Below, piece after piece: positions 25,911-33,314 of a stretch of 64,000 bases of DNA (positions are counted from its first letter, which is position 1; each line of letters begins with the position of its first letter). A program made the translations under genes and the position numbers. This stretch comes from Ruoffia tabacinasalis. Lineage in GTDB: Bacteria > Bacillota > Bacilli > Lactobacillales > Aerococcaceae. The stretch is taken from NCBI RefSeq assembly GCF_042652985.1, contig NZ_JBHSHQ010000050.1, positions 1 to 64,000 of the forward strand, written 5' to 3'. The notes beneath the pieces were generated by a model. It saw only the letters and a list, made by a program, of their open reading frames with translations, had not been told where the DNA came from and ran no database searches.

Positions 25911-26309
25911 GTGAGTGCAGAAAACGTAACAGCAAGTGAACGTAAGATTATCGAGCGTGAACTAAGAAGAGGTACTAGCAAATCCCGTATCGCAACAATA
26001 TTAGATGTTGATTACGAAAAAGGACTTGTTAAGATTGAGAGTGTAAAGGATAAAATTCGTCCTGAAGTTGGTAATCAGATCGAGTTTAAATTCAGAGATA
26101 GTAAGATGACCGGAATAATTATCAAACTATTAACTAATAGTGCCGTTGTTGAGATATATTGGAGTAAATCTGATATTACGATGCGTGATATTTGCGAAGA
26201 CCGTACAATTGTAAACTTCAAAGATATTGAATCGTTTGTATCGCTTCCAGAGCAAGCGGAAGACGAAGATGTTATGTTCGAATATGAAGAAGTAAAGACG
26301 ACAAATTAA
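25911..26309 (+). CDS. DUF2187 (YkvS-like) protein with an N-terminal extension
   Basis: Residues about 52-105 match the DUF2187 pattern: VGNQIEFKF, then TGIIIKLLTNSAVVEI, then DRTIVNFKDIESF. Stand-alone members are about 60-70 residues; this 132-residue protein adds a charged helical N-terminal part (about residues 1-50) and an acidic tail. The function of the family is unknown. The GTG start is preceded by AAAGAGG. A TATAAT lies near 25862 and an ATATTG-TGAG-CAATAT palindrome at about 25832-25847. Confidence 0.75.
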   Translation: MSAENVTASERKIIERELRRGTSKSRIATILDVDYEKGLVKIESVKDKIRPEVGNQIEFKFRDSKMTGIIIKLLTNSAVVEIYWSKSDITMRDICEDRTIVNFKDIESFVSLPEQAEDEDVMFEYEEVKTTN

Positions 26310-26313
26310 TAAA

Positions 26314-26346
26314 GGCATGCCTTGAATATCGTCAGGCATGTTTTTA
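26314..26346 (+). terminator. Terminator after the DUF2187 gene
   Basis: CATGCCT pairs with AGGCATG around an 11-nt loop, followed by TTTTTAATTT. Confidence 0.75.
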
Positions 26347-26379
26347 ATTTATTTCTTTAAGATTTAGATAGAGTATAAG

Positions 26380-26416
26380 TAAAGAGGCCATCCATTTATT
26401 TTGGAAGGCCTCTTTA
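26380..26416. terminator. Bidirectional terminator after the TPR-like gene
   Basis: AAAGAGGCC pairs with GGCCTCTTT, with extra TCC/GGA pairing inside. It serves the minus-strand gene that ends at 26418 and also faces the DUF2187 gene. Confidence 0.8.
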
Positions 26417-26417
26417 T

Positions 26418-27383
26418 TTACGCTTGGAATAATTGTGCTAATTCGTCTTGAGCAAGTTGGTAATACTCCTTTTCCTGTTCTGTAAGAATGTCAATCATCT
26501 CATTTTCTAAGCCGAATTGTAATAATGTATAGTTTAACCATTTTTGTGGATCTGAAATAGCATCATTATAAAAAGGATAAAAAACCATCGCATGCAAATT
26601 GAACAATTCTAAAATTTGTTTAGCAAAATGTGGATCCGTTTGTGAGAAATAATCCTCGATAATCCGTGTGCCTTTTTGATAAAAGTCGGTACTCGTATAA
26701 GGCTTTAACTGGTCTGTTTGGATATGCTTCTCTACATTTAGCCACGTATAGTCAATGTCTAAAGACTCACCATTAATAATTATATAATGTAAGATGTCAT
26801 TTTTAATAAAATTCAAAAGATTTTCATCATTTAGAAGTGCTTTCAGAAGAGGTAAGTTCTTGTCTAAATCAGTTTGATAAATAAGTTTTAATTTAGATAA
26901 GACTTCGAAATATGACTTTTCTAGTAACTGTTGCGCATATGTCTCAACTCTTTCATCCGTTGTTAAAGCATTTATTTCTTGTTTAACATTTAATAAATCC
27001 GAAATAGTTGCGATGGCTTTATTCAATTCAGTTGTCGCAGTTGAGCTTTGAATTAAATCTCTTAATTGATATAATTTATTTAAACTTTCGCTCGTAGGGC
27101 TTATAACTGGAAGAGATTGGGCATACAAACTTGTAAGTTCTGCGGATTGTGAGATAAAATCCAATGTAAATTGGTCCTGTTCCCATAATTTAGTTAGCTG
27201 TTCTTGCTTGTTAAAAGCAATATATAATTTAACTAATTCAGTAAAAACGAGTGGGTTAGATTCAAGATTATAACTATTTTCTAAGTAATGAATCGCTTTA
27301 TTGAATTGGTTGTTTTCTAGCGCGTTGCTTGCTTTTCTATAATAATTTTCAGCATTATTAGGCATTGGTGTGATATCAGTCAT
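26418..27383 (-). CDS. TPR-like protein of unknown function
   Basis: The 321-residue soluble protein begins with two tetratricopeptide-like helical hairpins (NYYRKASNALENNQFNKAIH and NPLVFTELVKLYIAFNKQEQ, about residues 13-60) followed by a long all-helical region without signal peptide or TM segment. TPR domains mediate protein contacts; the partner is unknown. It is divergent from the RNase H-like gene with about 37 bp between their starts, so the two may share regulatory sequence. Confidence 0.7.
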   Translation of the reverse strand: MTDITPMPNNAENYYRKASNALENNQFNKAIHYLENSYNLESNPLVFTELVKLYIAFNKQEQLTKLWEQDQFTLDFISQSAELTSLYAQSLPVISPTSESLNKLYQLRDLIQSSTATTELNKAIATISDLLNVKQEINALTTDERVETYAQQLLEKSYFEVLSKLKLIYQTDLDKNLPLLKALLNDENLLNFIKNDILHYIIINGESLDIDYTWLNVEKHIQTDQLKPYTSTDFYQKGTRIIEDYFSQTDPHFAKQILELFNLHAMVFYPFYNDAISDPQKWLNYTLLQFGLENEMIDILTEQEKEYYQLAQDELAQLFQA

Positions 27384-27420
27384 AGTCAGTTCCTTTCATA
27401 AAAAGAATAAGAGGTTAAAA

Positions 27421-27867
27421 ATGATAAAAATAAGTACAGATGCTGCATTTAATCCTAAAACTCAAGAGTCCGGCATCGGAATCCAAATCAACCATGGTCA
27501 ACAACAAGAATTAATTAAGATACATATATCTGAAGTAATGGATAACCATGTGGCCGAGTTTTTAGCATTAATCGGTGCTTTAAATTATGTTAAAACACAT
27601 CTTGATATCAATCAGATTATCATGTATCAGTCAGATAGTAAAATTGTAATCCAATCCATAGAGAAAAAATTCGCTAAAAATAAAGAATACAAAAAGTTAC
27701 TCGATTATATATTAAAGATAATTAATGATTCACCCACATTTTTTGCCAATTGGATTCCAGAAGCTCAAAATCGCGGCGCAGATTCTTTAGCTAGGCAAGC
27801 TTTAAGAAAAGAAGGGAAGATAGCAAAAGATTTAAAATATTCCGAGTTAGAATTAGAGCAACTATAA
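27421..27867 (+). CDS. RNase HI-like protein (RVT_3 family)
   Basis: A 148-residue RNase H-fold protein of the reverse-transcriptase-like RVT_3 group. The four acidic residues are visible in order: D in STDAAF, E in VAEFLAL, D in QSDSKI and D in GADSLARQ. The start is placed at the ATG at 27421, with AGAGG upstream; 17 more codons are open before it, but these overlap the divergent gene's start. It resembles Bacillus YpeP-type proteins rather than classical RnhA. The genome also has rnhC at 4242-5198, so it may be a second RNase H. Confidence 0.8.
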   Translation: MIKISTDAAFNPKTQESGIGIQINHGQQQELIKIHISEVMDNHVAEFLALIGALNYVKTHLDINQIIMYQSDSKIVIQSIEKKFAKNKEYKKLLDYILKIINDSPTFFANWIPEAQNRGADSLARQALRKEGKIAKDLKYSELELEQL

Positions 27868-27912
27868 AAAAAGCTTGTTGATTTGGCAAGATGCCAGTCA
27901 ACAAGCTTTTTG
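27867..27912. terminator. Bidirectional terminator between RNase H-like gene and rlmL
   Basis: AAAAAGCTTGTTGA pairs with TCAACAAGCTTTTTG, with an internal GGC/GCC pair. It is followed by T residues on both strands. Confidence 0.88.
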
Positions 27913-27932
27913 TTAATCTACAATGGTATGAG

Positions 27933-29063
27933 TTACTTTGTTCCCCAATACTGGTAATAGGTCACCTTCAACGGTCCATTATATAATTTACGTTTTTTAG
28001 TCGCTTTCTTACCGTAAAATTCTTCGAATTTGTCATCACTTGTGATGATATATTTACTCCAAGTTGGCATTGTTTCATATAATTCACCCATTTGGCGGTA
28101 AATATTTTGAACATCTTCTTCAGATAACATACGATCCCCATATGGAGGATTAGAGATTAGGATCCCGTAATCAGTTGTTGGGCGATAATCAGATAATTGC
28201 ATTTGTTTGAACTCGATGGAGTCACCCACACCTGCTTCACGCGCATTTTCCTTCGAAATTTCAATCATACGTCCGTCAACATCAGTACCGTAGATTTGTA
28301 ATTCTTTATCGTAATCAGCCGCTTCTTTGGCTTCTTGACGCGTCTTGTCCCAGATGTCCGTATGTTCATTCATTAAGTCCCATTTTTCACCAGCAAATTC
28401 ACGTTTCAAACCAGGGGCAATGTTATGTCCCATTAAAGCTGCTTCAATAAGAATCGTACCTGAACCACAAGTTGGGTCATATAAAGGACGGTCATCATGC
28501 CAAGTTGTTAACATAACTAGCGCTGCTGCCATATTTTCCTTCATTGGAGCCGTTCCTTTATGTTCACGGTATCCACGTTTGAATAAACTTGAACCACTTG
28601 TATCTAAAGTTAACATGACGTGATCTTTTCTAATAGCTACTTCAATCGGGTAGAGCGCACCTGTTTCTGGTAAGTCAGTACGACGATGGTAGAAGTCCAT
28701 CAGACGTTTACTAATTGCTTTTTTGACGATACGTTGCACATTAGGAACACTGTGTAATGTTGATTTGATTGATTTTCCACTTACTGGAAATTCTGCATCC
28801 ATCGGAAGAATATCTTCCCAAGGTAAGTCATACGTTTGATTGAATAAATCGTCAAATGTTTTCGTATCAAATTCACCAAAGATTATCTTTACGCGATCTG
28901 CAGTACGTAACCAAAGGTTAGCGTAGGCAATATCTTTTGCAGTTCCGTCAAAACGAACCAGTCCATTTTCAGTTTGAGTTTCGTAACCGAATGATTTTAA
29001 TTCTCGAGCAACAAGGGCTTCAATTCCAGCCGCTGCAGTTGCTAATAACGAATAAGTTTTCAT
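27933..29063 (-). CDS. 23S rRNA (guanine-N2)-methyltransferase, RlmL/YpsC type
   Basis: A THUMP domain plus a Rossmann methyltransferase. The 376-residue product starts at the ATG at 29063, which has GGAG 8 nt upstream; a GTG 9 nt further out is poorly placed. The ferredoxin-like/THUMP region covers about residues 1-155. The SAM-dependent domain shows DPTCGSGTILIEAALMG, YGTDVDGRMI and the NPPYGDR target-base motif. It corresponds to Bacillus YpsC, the N-terminal half of E. coli RlmL. The order gpsB-rnpB-this gene is the same as in Bacillus. Confidence 0.9.
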   Translation of the reverse strand: MKTYSLLATAAAGIEALVARELKSFGYETQTENGLVRFDGTAKDIAYANLWLRTADRVKIIFGEFDTKTFDDLFNQTYDLPWEDILPMDAEFPVSGKSIKSTLHSVPNVQRIVKKAISKRLMDFYHRRTDLPETGALYPIEVAIRKDHVMLTLDTSGSSLFKRGYREHKGTAPMKENMAAALVMLTTWHDDRPLYDPTCGSGTILIEAALMGHNIAPGLKREFAGEKWDLMNEHTDIWDKTRQEAKEAADYDKELQIYGTDVDGRMIEISKENAREAGVGDSIEFKQMQLSDYRPTTDYGILISNPPYGDRMLSEEDVQNIYRQMGELYETMPTWSKYIITSDDKFEEFYGKKATKKRKLYNGPLKVTYYQYWGTK

Positions 29064-29104
29064 AATTTTCACTCCAATATTATTTACGCTTTAAGTTTAC
29101 ATAA

Positions 29105-29129
29105 AAAAAGACTCTGATTCCAGAGTCAA
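29105..29129 (-). terminator. Terminator of rnpB
   Basis: GACTCTGGAATCAGAGTC on the minus strand forms a perfect stem with a 4-nt loop and is followed by seven T residues. Confidence 0.85.
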
Positions 29130-29144
29130 TTAAATAATCCTATG

Positions 29145-29532
29145 AATAAGTAAATTTCTATAAGCCATGTCCTGTCATTATCTCTAGCATAGGAACTAGG
29201 GATAATGGATAATCATCTATCTACGATAATAATATCGTTCTCTTCTTTTGTTCATTTACTACTCGAAGAAATGCCCCTACCAATGTTTGGGTTGCTCGCT
29301 CGAGGGGTTTACCGCGTTCCAATCTTATAGTTTCCTATAAGCGTCGTCTCTGTGGCACTTTACAAATTACTAAATCATAGCCGAAGCCTTAGATAGTTCT
29401 TTCGCCGTTAACCTAATAGGGTACCTTAACTTATTTTTTCGTTAAGCACGAACACTACAAGCATCTCAGCTTGTGCGAGCATGGACTTTCCTCAGTTAAT
29501 TTAATAACCGCGATTATCCGAAATTTACTCAG
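29145..29532 (-). ncRNA. rnpB: RNase P RNA, type B
   Basis: The catalytic RNA of RNase P, which trims tRNA 5' ends. On the minus strand the conserved GAGGAAAGTCCATGCTCGC block lies at about 29479-29497, and the 3' conserved ACAGGACATGGCTTATAG is near 29159-29176. Helix P1 closes the molecule: AGTAAATTTC at 29520-29529 pairs perfectly with GAAATTTACT at 29149-29158. Length is about 385 nt, normal for type B. The 5' end lies about 10 nt from the gpsB stop, so transcription must begin in gpsB or the RNA is processed from a gpsB-rnpB transcript. The exact ends are approximate. Confidence 0.93.
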
Positions 29533-29539
29533 TCATTTA

Positions 29540-29896
29540 TTAATATTTTGTTGCTTTAGAGTAATCGATCGTATTGTCCGTGTTGTCAATTTTCGAACCG
29601 AAAACATGCTTCTCTAAATTAGATAAGCGTTTTAAGATATCAAAGTTTGTCACGCCGCTCCCTGGAGAGTTTGGTGTACTTTTCTTAGCTAAAGCAAGTT
29701 GTTTAGTTAATTCATCCACTTTACTGATGAGACGTTCGTTTTCATTTTTTAAATAAACAACGTCTTTTTGGAAAGAATCATAATCTCTGATGATACTATC
29801 TAAATATTCATCAACTTCAGCAGTATTGTATCCACGAACAGATTTATTAAACTCTTTTTGCAAAATATCTTTTGCTGTTAAGTTTTTTTCTGCCAT
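29540..29896 (-). CDS. gpsB: Cell cycle protein GpsB (DivIVA family)
   Basis: GpsB is a coiled-coil adaptor that coordinates PBPs between septal and peripheral wall growth. The 118-residue product starts at the ATG at 29896 with GAGGTG 7 nt upstream. The DivIVA-like N-terminal lipid/PBP-binding part reads DILQKEFNKSVRGYNTAEVDEYLD; a coiled coil follows (about residues 40-70), then a short C-terminal trimer helix (FDILKRLSNLEKHVFG). It lies immediately upstream of rnpB. The long class A PBP in this window is a natural partner, by inference. Confidence 0.95.
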   Translation of the reverse strand: MAEKNLTAKDILQKEFNKSVRGYNTAEVDEYLDSIIRDYDSFQKDVVYLKNENERLISKVDELTKQLALAKKSTPNSPGSGVTNFDILKRLSNLEKHVFGSKIDNTDNTIDYSKATKY

Positions 29897-30253
29897 TATA
29901 TTCACCTCGTATATTATATATTTTTATTAGAATGGCACTTTAGATTAATCACATTATAAGTTTACTATGACTTTGAATAAATATCAAAGTAAAACTCTAA
30001 AGTAGCGATTTTGTTAAGTTTAAATACTAAATTTCATTTATTATGCCATGAAATTAGTCAAATTGCTAATCCATTATAATGCGCTAAGTCTTGAATAACA
30101 AGGGTAAAATGATAATTTCACAAAATATATTTACATAGCGAGAAAAAAACAAATAATTTGAATGTCATATTATAAGCTTGGTGCTTGTTAATTAAATTGA
30201 ATTATCTTAGAAAATCAGTCATAATATGTAATGATTAAATAGGTGGTGTATGA
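29897..30253. other. AT-rich intergenic region between gpsB and the DUF3013 gene
   Basis: About 357 bp without a gene. On the minus strand a TATAAT (complement of 29953-29958) with a weak -35 TTTATT can serve gpsB-rnpB. An inverted repeat, ACTTTGA-N7-TCAAAGT (29970-29990), lies over that -35. The plus-strand promoter for the DUF3013 operon is at 30197-30225. The middle part (about 30000-30180) shows nothing I can name. Confidence 0.6.
30197..30225 (+). promoter_or_regulatory. Promoter for DUF3013-prmA-rsmE-deoC
   Basis: TTGAAT (30197-30202), a 17-bp spacer and CATAAT (30220-30225) lie 28 nt before the DUF3013 start codon. Confidence 0.7.
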
Positions 30254-30757
30254 ATGAATAGAGCAAATATATTAAATGTGTTTGAACAACTTATTGAGGA
30301 GTCTTATTTTCATTGTGAATGGGCTATTGAATGGCAGGAGCGAGAGAATGAGATTGAGTTAATATTCCAAATGAATTTAGAAAATCCGAATAATCTTTCT
30401 TTTAGAGATAACTATGACAACATCAGCCATCAAACTGACCTCGTATATAATGTAAAAATTATGATTTACAAGGATGGTTATAAACGCTTCAGTGATAAAG
30501 ATTACATTGTGTCAATTCCAGTGAATAGTGAGCGTGGAATTGATTACGGAAGATGTTTAGCAATTGTTAAATACTTAAAAAATTTAACGTCTTCTGTTGA
30601 TGTCAAGTGGCTTGATTTTCTTTCAGAAACGGATGCGGAAGAATTTTCATTGAAATGGAAATGGAGTGACTTTGAAGCGATCCAAAACCGCTTAATTGAA
30701 AGCAATCGCTATAGTAAAACGCCCATTTATTTTCCACATCATGAAGATATTAATTAA
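30254..30757 (+). CDS. DUF3013 family protein
   Basis: The 167-residue soluble protein of unknown function is confined largely to lactic acid bacteria and related genera, where it usually precedes prmA, as here (the prmA start is 12 nt after its stop). Recognisable parts are the opening FEQLIEESYFHCEWAIEW, the central KDYIVSIPVNSERGIDYG and the aromatic-rich C-terminus. No TM segment or catalytic motif is visible. Confidence 0.82.
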   Translation: MNRANILNVFEQLIEESYFHCEWAIEWQERENEIELIFQMNLENPNNLSFRDNYDNISHQTDLVYNVKIMIYKDGYKRFSDKDYIVSIPVNSERGIDYGRCLAIVKYLKNLTSSVDVKWLDFLSETDAEEFSLKWKWSDFEAIQNRLIESNRYSKTPIYFPHHEDIN

Positions 30758-30769
30758 GGAGTGTTGAAT

Positions 30770-31732
30770 ATGGATAAAGTATGGAAAGAAATAAAAGTAA
30801 CATTAGATTCCTTGCAAACAGTGGATATTGATTTAGTCAATTACTATTTAAATGAAGCGGGTGCAGTAGGCAATGAAATTAAATATGCGCAAGGATATTT
30901 AGAAAATCATCCGAATTTGTTTGGTGAAATTCCAGAAGAACTACCTGAAGATTACTTAAATCATCCCGTCGAAGTGATTGGTTATTATGAATCTGAGATT
31001 GATTTAGAAAAACTTGAAGAACAATTAAAAACTGTCGGAACTGTTGATTTTAAGATTGAAGTGGCTGATTTAGAAACTGAAAATTGGCATGAAAATTGGA
31101 TGCAATATTATAAACCAGAGCGGATTTCTCGCTTCTTATCGATTGTGCCTGAATGGCAAGATAACTATGAAGCTGCACCGTTTGAACAAGTCATTTTTAT
31201 GGATCCTGGCGTTGCTTTTGGAACAGGGAATCACCCGACAACCCGCCTAAGTGCTCAAGCACTTGAGATGGTTATGCAAGGGGGAGAAACCGTTCTTGAT
31301 GTTGGAACTGGGACCGGTATCTTAAGTTTTATTGCTTCAGTTTTTGGAGCTAAAGAAGTGTTAGGGATGGACTTTGATCCGCAAGCAGTGAATGCTGCCA
31401 TTAATAACTTAAATGCACAAAAGAATAATGAGATGATTAATCAATTAATCGACGCGCAAAAAATTCGCTTTATTGAAAACGATTTACTAAAAGGAATTGA
31501 ACAGCAAGCGGATGTCATTGTCGCGAATATTTTGCCGCATATTTTAGTGGATTTATTCTCTGATGCTCATAAATTACTGAATGATAATGGGTATTTGATT
31601 TTAGGCGGTATTTTAAATGAGAAAGCGTCGTTTATTGAAGAAGCAATTGAAACCCACAACTTTAAAATCTATCAAAAAACTCAGATGAGAGAATGGGTTA
31701 ATTATATTGTAATTAAGGGAGATATGGATTAA
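30770..31732 (+). CDS. prmA: Ribosomal protein L11 methyltransferase
   Basis: It trimethylates lysines and the N-terminus of ribosomal protein L11. The 320-residue product starts at the ATG at 30770, with AAGGAG 8 nt upstream. The N-terminal substrate domain is followed by MDPGVAFGTGNHPTTRL and a SAM-binding DVGTGTGILSFIA near residue 177, then NILPHIL (the PrmA form of NPPY). Its TAA and the rsmE ATG share an A (TAATG), so the two are translationally coupled. Confidence 0.95.
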   Translation: MDKVWKEIKVTLDSLQTVDIDLVNYYLNEAGAVGNEIKYAQGYLENHPNLFGEIPEELPEDYLNHPVEVIGYYESEIDLEKLEEQLKTVGTVDFKIEVADLETENWHENWMQYYKPERISRFLSIVPEWQDNYEAAPFEQVIFMDPGVAFGTGNHPTTRLSAQALEMVMQGGETVLDVGTGTGILSFIASVFGAKEVLGMDFDPQAVNAAINNLNAQKNNEMINQLIDAQKIRFIENDLLKGIEQQADVIVANILPHILVDLFSDAHKLLNDNGYLILGGILNEKASFIEEAIETHNFKIYQKTQMREWVNYIVIKGDMD

Positions 31733-32481
31733 TGCAGCGTTATTTTTCAAATGAAGCCTTAGAAGTCAACCAACAGATCCAGCTAGAAAAAGATGATAAT
31801 CACCACATTGTTCGAGTGATGCGAGGTAAAGTGGATGATGAAGTTATTATCGTTGATTCAACAAATATCGCATATAAAGCAAAAATTGAAATAATCGAAG
31901 ATAACGTAGCAAACTTACGTATTATAAATGCTTTAGAAAACCAACAAACTGAATTACCCATTCAAGTAACCATTGCCTGTGGTTTATCAAAGAATGATAA
32001 GATTGATTTAATTGTTCAAAAGGCAACCGAATGCGGAATGAATGAATTTATCCCTTTGGCATTGGAAAGAGATGTTGTAAAGTGGAAAGGTAATAAAATT
32101 AGTAACCGAATCGAACGACTGGAACGCATTAGTAAAGAAGCAGCAGAACAATGCCACCGTAATGTGATCCCAGAGATAAGTCATTTATCAACAATTGATA
32201 CTTTGCAAAAAGAAGCCGGTAATTATAAGCATAAATTAATTGCTTATGAGGAGACAGCTAAGAAAGGTCAACACGGCCAACTTAAGGAAACCTTGAAAGA
32301 AGTTCAAGCAGGGGATAATTTAATCATCGTCTTTGGTTCTGAGGGCGGTTTAACAGAGTTAGAAGTAGCCAAATTGAAAGAAGTAGGGTATATTGAATGT
32401 AGTTTAGGTCCACGGATTTTAAGAGCCGAAACGGCACCTATATACGCTTTAAGCGCAATGAGTTATCATTTAGAAGTATAG
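31732..32481 (+). CDS. rsmE: 16S rRNA m3U1498 methyltransferase
   Basis: A SPOUT-class enzyme that methylates U1498 of 16S rRNA. The 249-residue product has an N-terminal PUA-like part with HHIVRVMRGK, the GLSKNDKIDLIVQKATECG block, and the knot motifs IVFGSEGGLTELE and LGPRILRAETAP. Its start overlaps the prmA stop. The pairing with prmA is widely conserved. Confidence 0.95.
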   Translation: MQRYFSNEALEVNQQIQLEKDDNHHIVRVMRGKVDDEVIIVDSTNIAYKAKIEIIEDNVANLRIINALENQQTELPIQVTIACGLSKNDKIDLIVQKATECGMNEFIPLALERDVVKWKGNKISNRIERLERISKEAAEQCHRNVIPEISHLSTIDTLQKEAGNYKHKLIAYEETAKKGQHGQLKETLKEVQAGDNLIIVFGSEGGLTELEVAKLKEVGYIECSLGPRILRAETAPIYALSAMSYHLEV

Positions 32482-32495
32482 AAAGAGGAGATAGA

Positions 32496-33167
32496 ATGGA
32501 ATTAGCAAAATATATTGACCACACATTATTAAAAGCAGATGCAACTGAGGAACAAATTGAAAAATTATGCCAAGAAGCAGCAGAATATAATTTTAAATCA
32601 GTTTGTATTAACCCAGCATTTGTTGCAAAATCAAAAGAATTATTAAAAGACTCAGATAGCTTAGTTTGTACGGTTATTGGTTTTCCTTTAGGCGCAAATG
32701 CGACGGAAGTGAAAGTTTTTGAAGCACAACAAGCTGTCAAAGATGGCGCAGATGAGATTGATATGGTTATCAATATTTCACGTGCTAAAGACGGAGACTG
32801 GGCTTATGTTCTAGAAGAAATCAAAGCAGTTGTTGGAGCGGTTGATGAGTCAATTACAACCAAAGTAATCATTGAAACGTCTTTATTGACAGATGACGAG
32901 AAACGTAAAGCATCAGAAGTCGTTAAAGAATCTGGAGCAGACTTTGTTAAGACTTCAACTGGATTCTCTACTGGAGGAGCGACGCTAGTGGATGTTAAAT
33001 TAATGCGTGAAGCCGTAGGTCCAGATTTAGGTGTTAAAGCAAGTGGTGGCGTAAGTAATTATGATGAAGCAATCGCTATGATTGAAGCTGGAGCAACTCG
33101 TATTGGAGCTTCAAAAGGAATCGCAATTGTATCAGGAACACCATCGACATCTAATGATGACTATTAA
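32496..33167 (+). CDS. deoC: Deoxyribose-phosphate aldolase
   Basis: It splits 2-deoxyribose-5-phosphate into acetaldehyde and glyceraldehyde-3-phosphate in deoxynucleoside catabolism. The 223-residue TIM-barrel protein has IDHTLLKADAT at the N-terminus, the Schiff-base lysine K152 in VKTSTGFSTGGAT and the second lysine in GVKASGG. It lies 14 nt after rsmE with AAAGAGGAG before the ATG. It is more often found with pdp/deoB or cdd, so its place between rsmE and rsh is somewhat unusual. Confidence 0.95.
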   Translation: MELAKYIDHTLLKADATEEQIEKLCQEAAEYNFKSVCINPAFVAKSKELLKDSDSLVCTVIGFPLGANATEVKVFEAQQAVKDGADEIDMVINISRAKDGDWAYVLEEIKAVVGAVDESITTKVIIETSLLTDDEKRKASEVVKESGADFVKTSTGFSTGGATLVDVKLMREAVGPDLGVKASGGVSNYDEAIAMIEAGATRIGASKGIAIVSGTPSTSNDDY

Positions 33168-33186
33168 GCTAATTTAAAACACAAAT

Positions 33187-33219
33187 AAAGGCTGTGCTAA
33201 ACAAAGGCACAGTCTTTTG
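33187..33219 (+). terminator. Terminator after deoC
   Basis: AAAGGCTGTGC pairs with GGCACAGTCTTTT (one G-U pair). The T-run leads straight into an extended -10, TGTTATAAT at 33218-33226. Confidence 0.8.
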
Positions 33220-33251
33220 TTATAATGAAATACAAAGAAAAAAACACAATA

Positions 33252-33280
33252 TTGTTAAATGAGTATAATTAGGTTATAAT
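33252..33280 (+). promoter_or_regulatory. Promoter for rsh-dtd
   Basis: TTGTTA (33252-33257), a 17-bp spacer and TATAAT (33275-33280). A second extended -10 (33218-33226) lies upstream at the end of the deoC terminator. Confidence 0.75.
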
Positions 33281-33314
33281 TGCGCTTATATTTTAAGAAG
33301 TGAGGTGAATAAAT

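Noticed and set aside
29107..29529. Gene-free stretch between rlmL and gpsB as a possible new regulatory RNA.
   Set aside because: The GAGGAAAGTCCATGCTCGC block, 3' ACATGGCTTATAG and closing P1 helix identify it as RNase P RNA.
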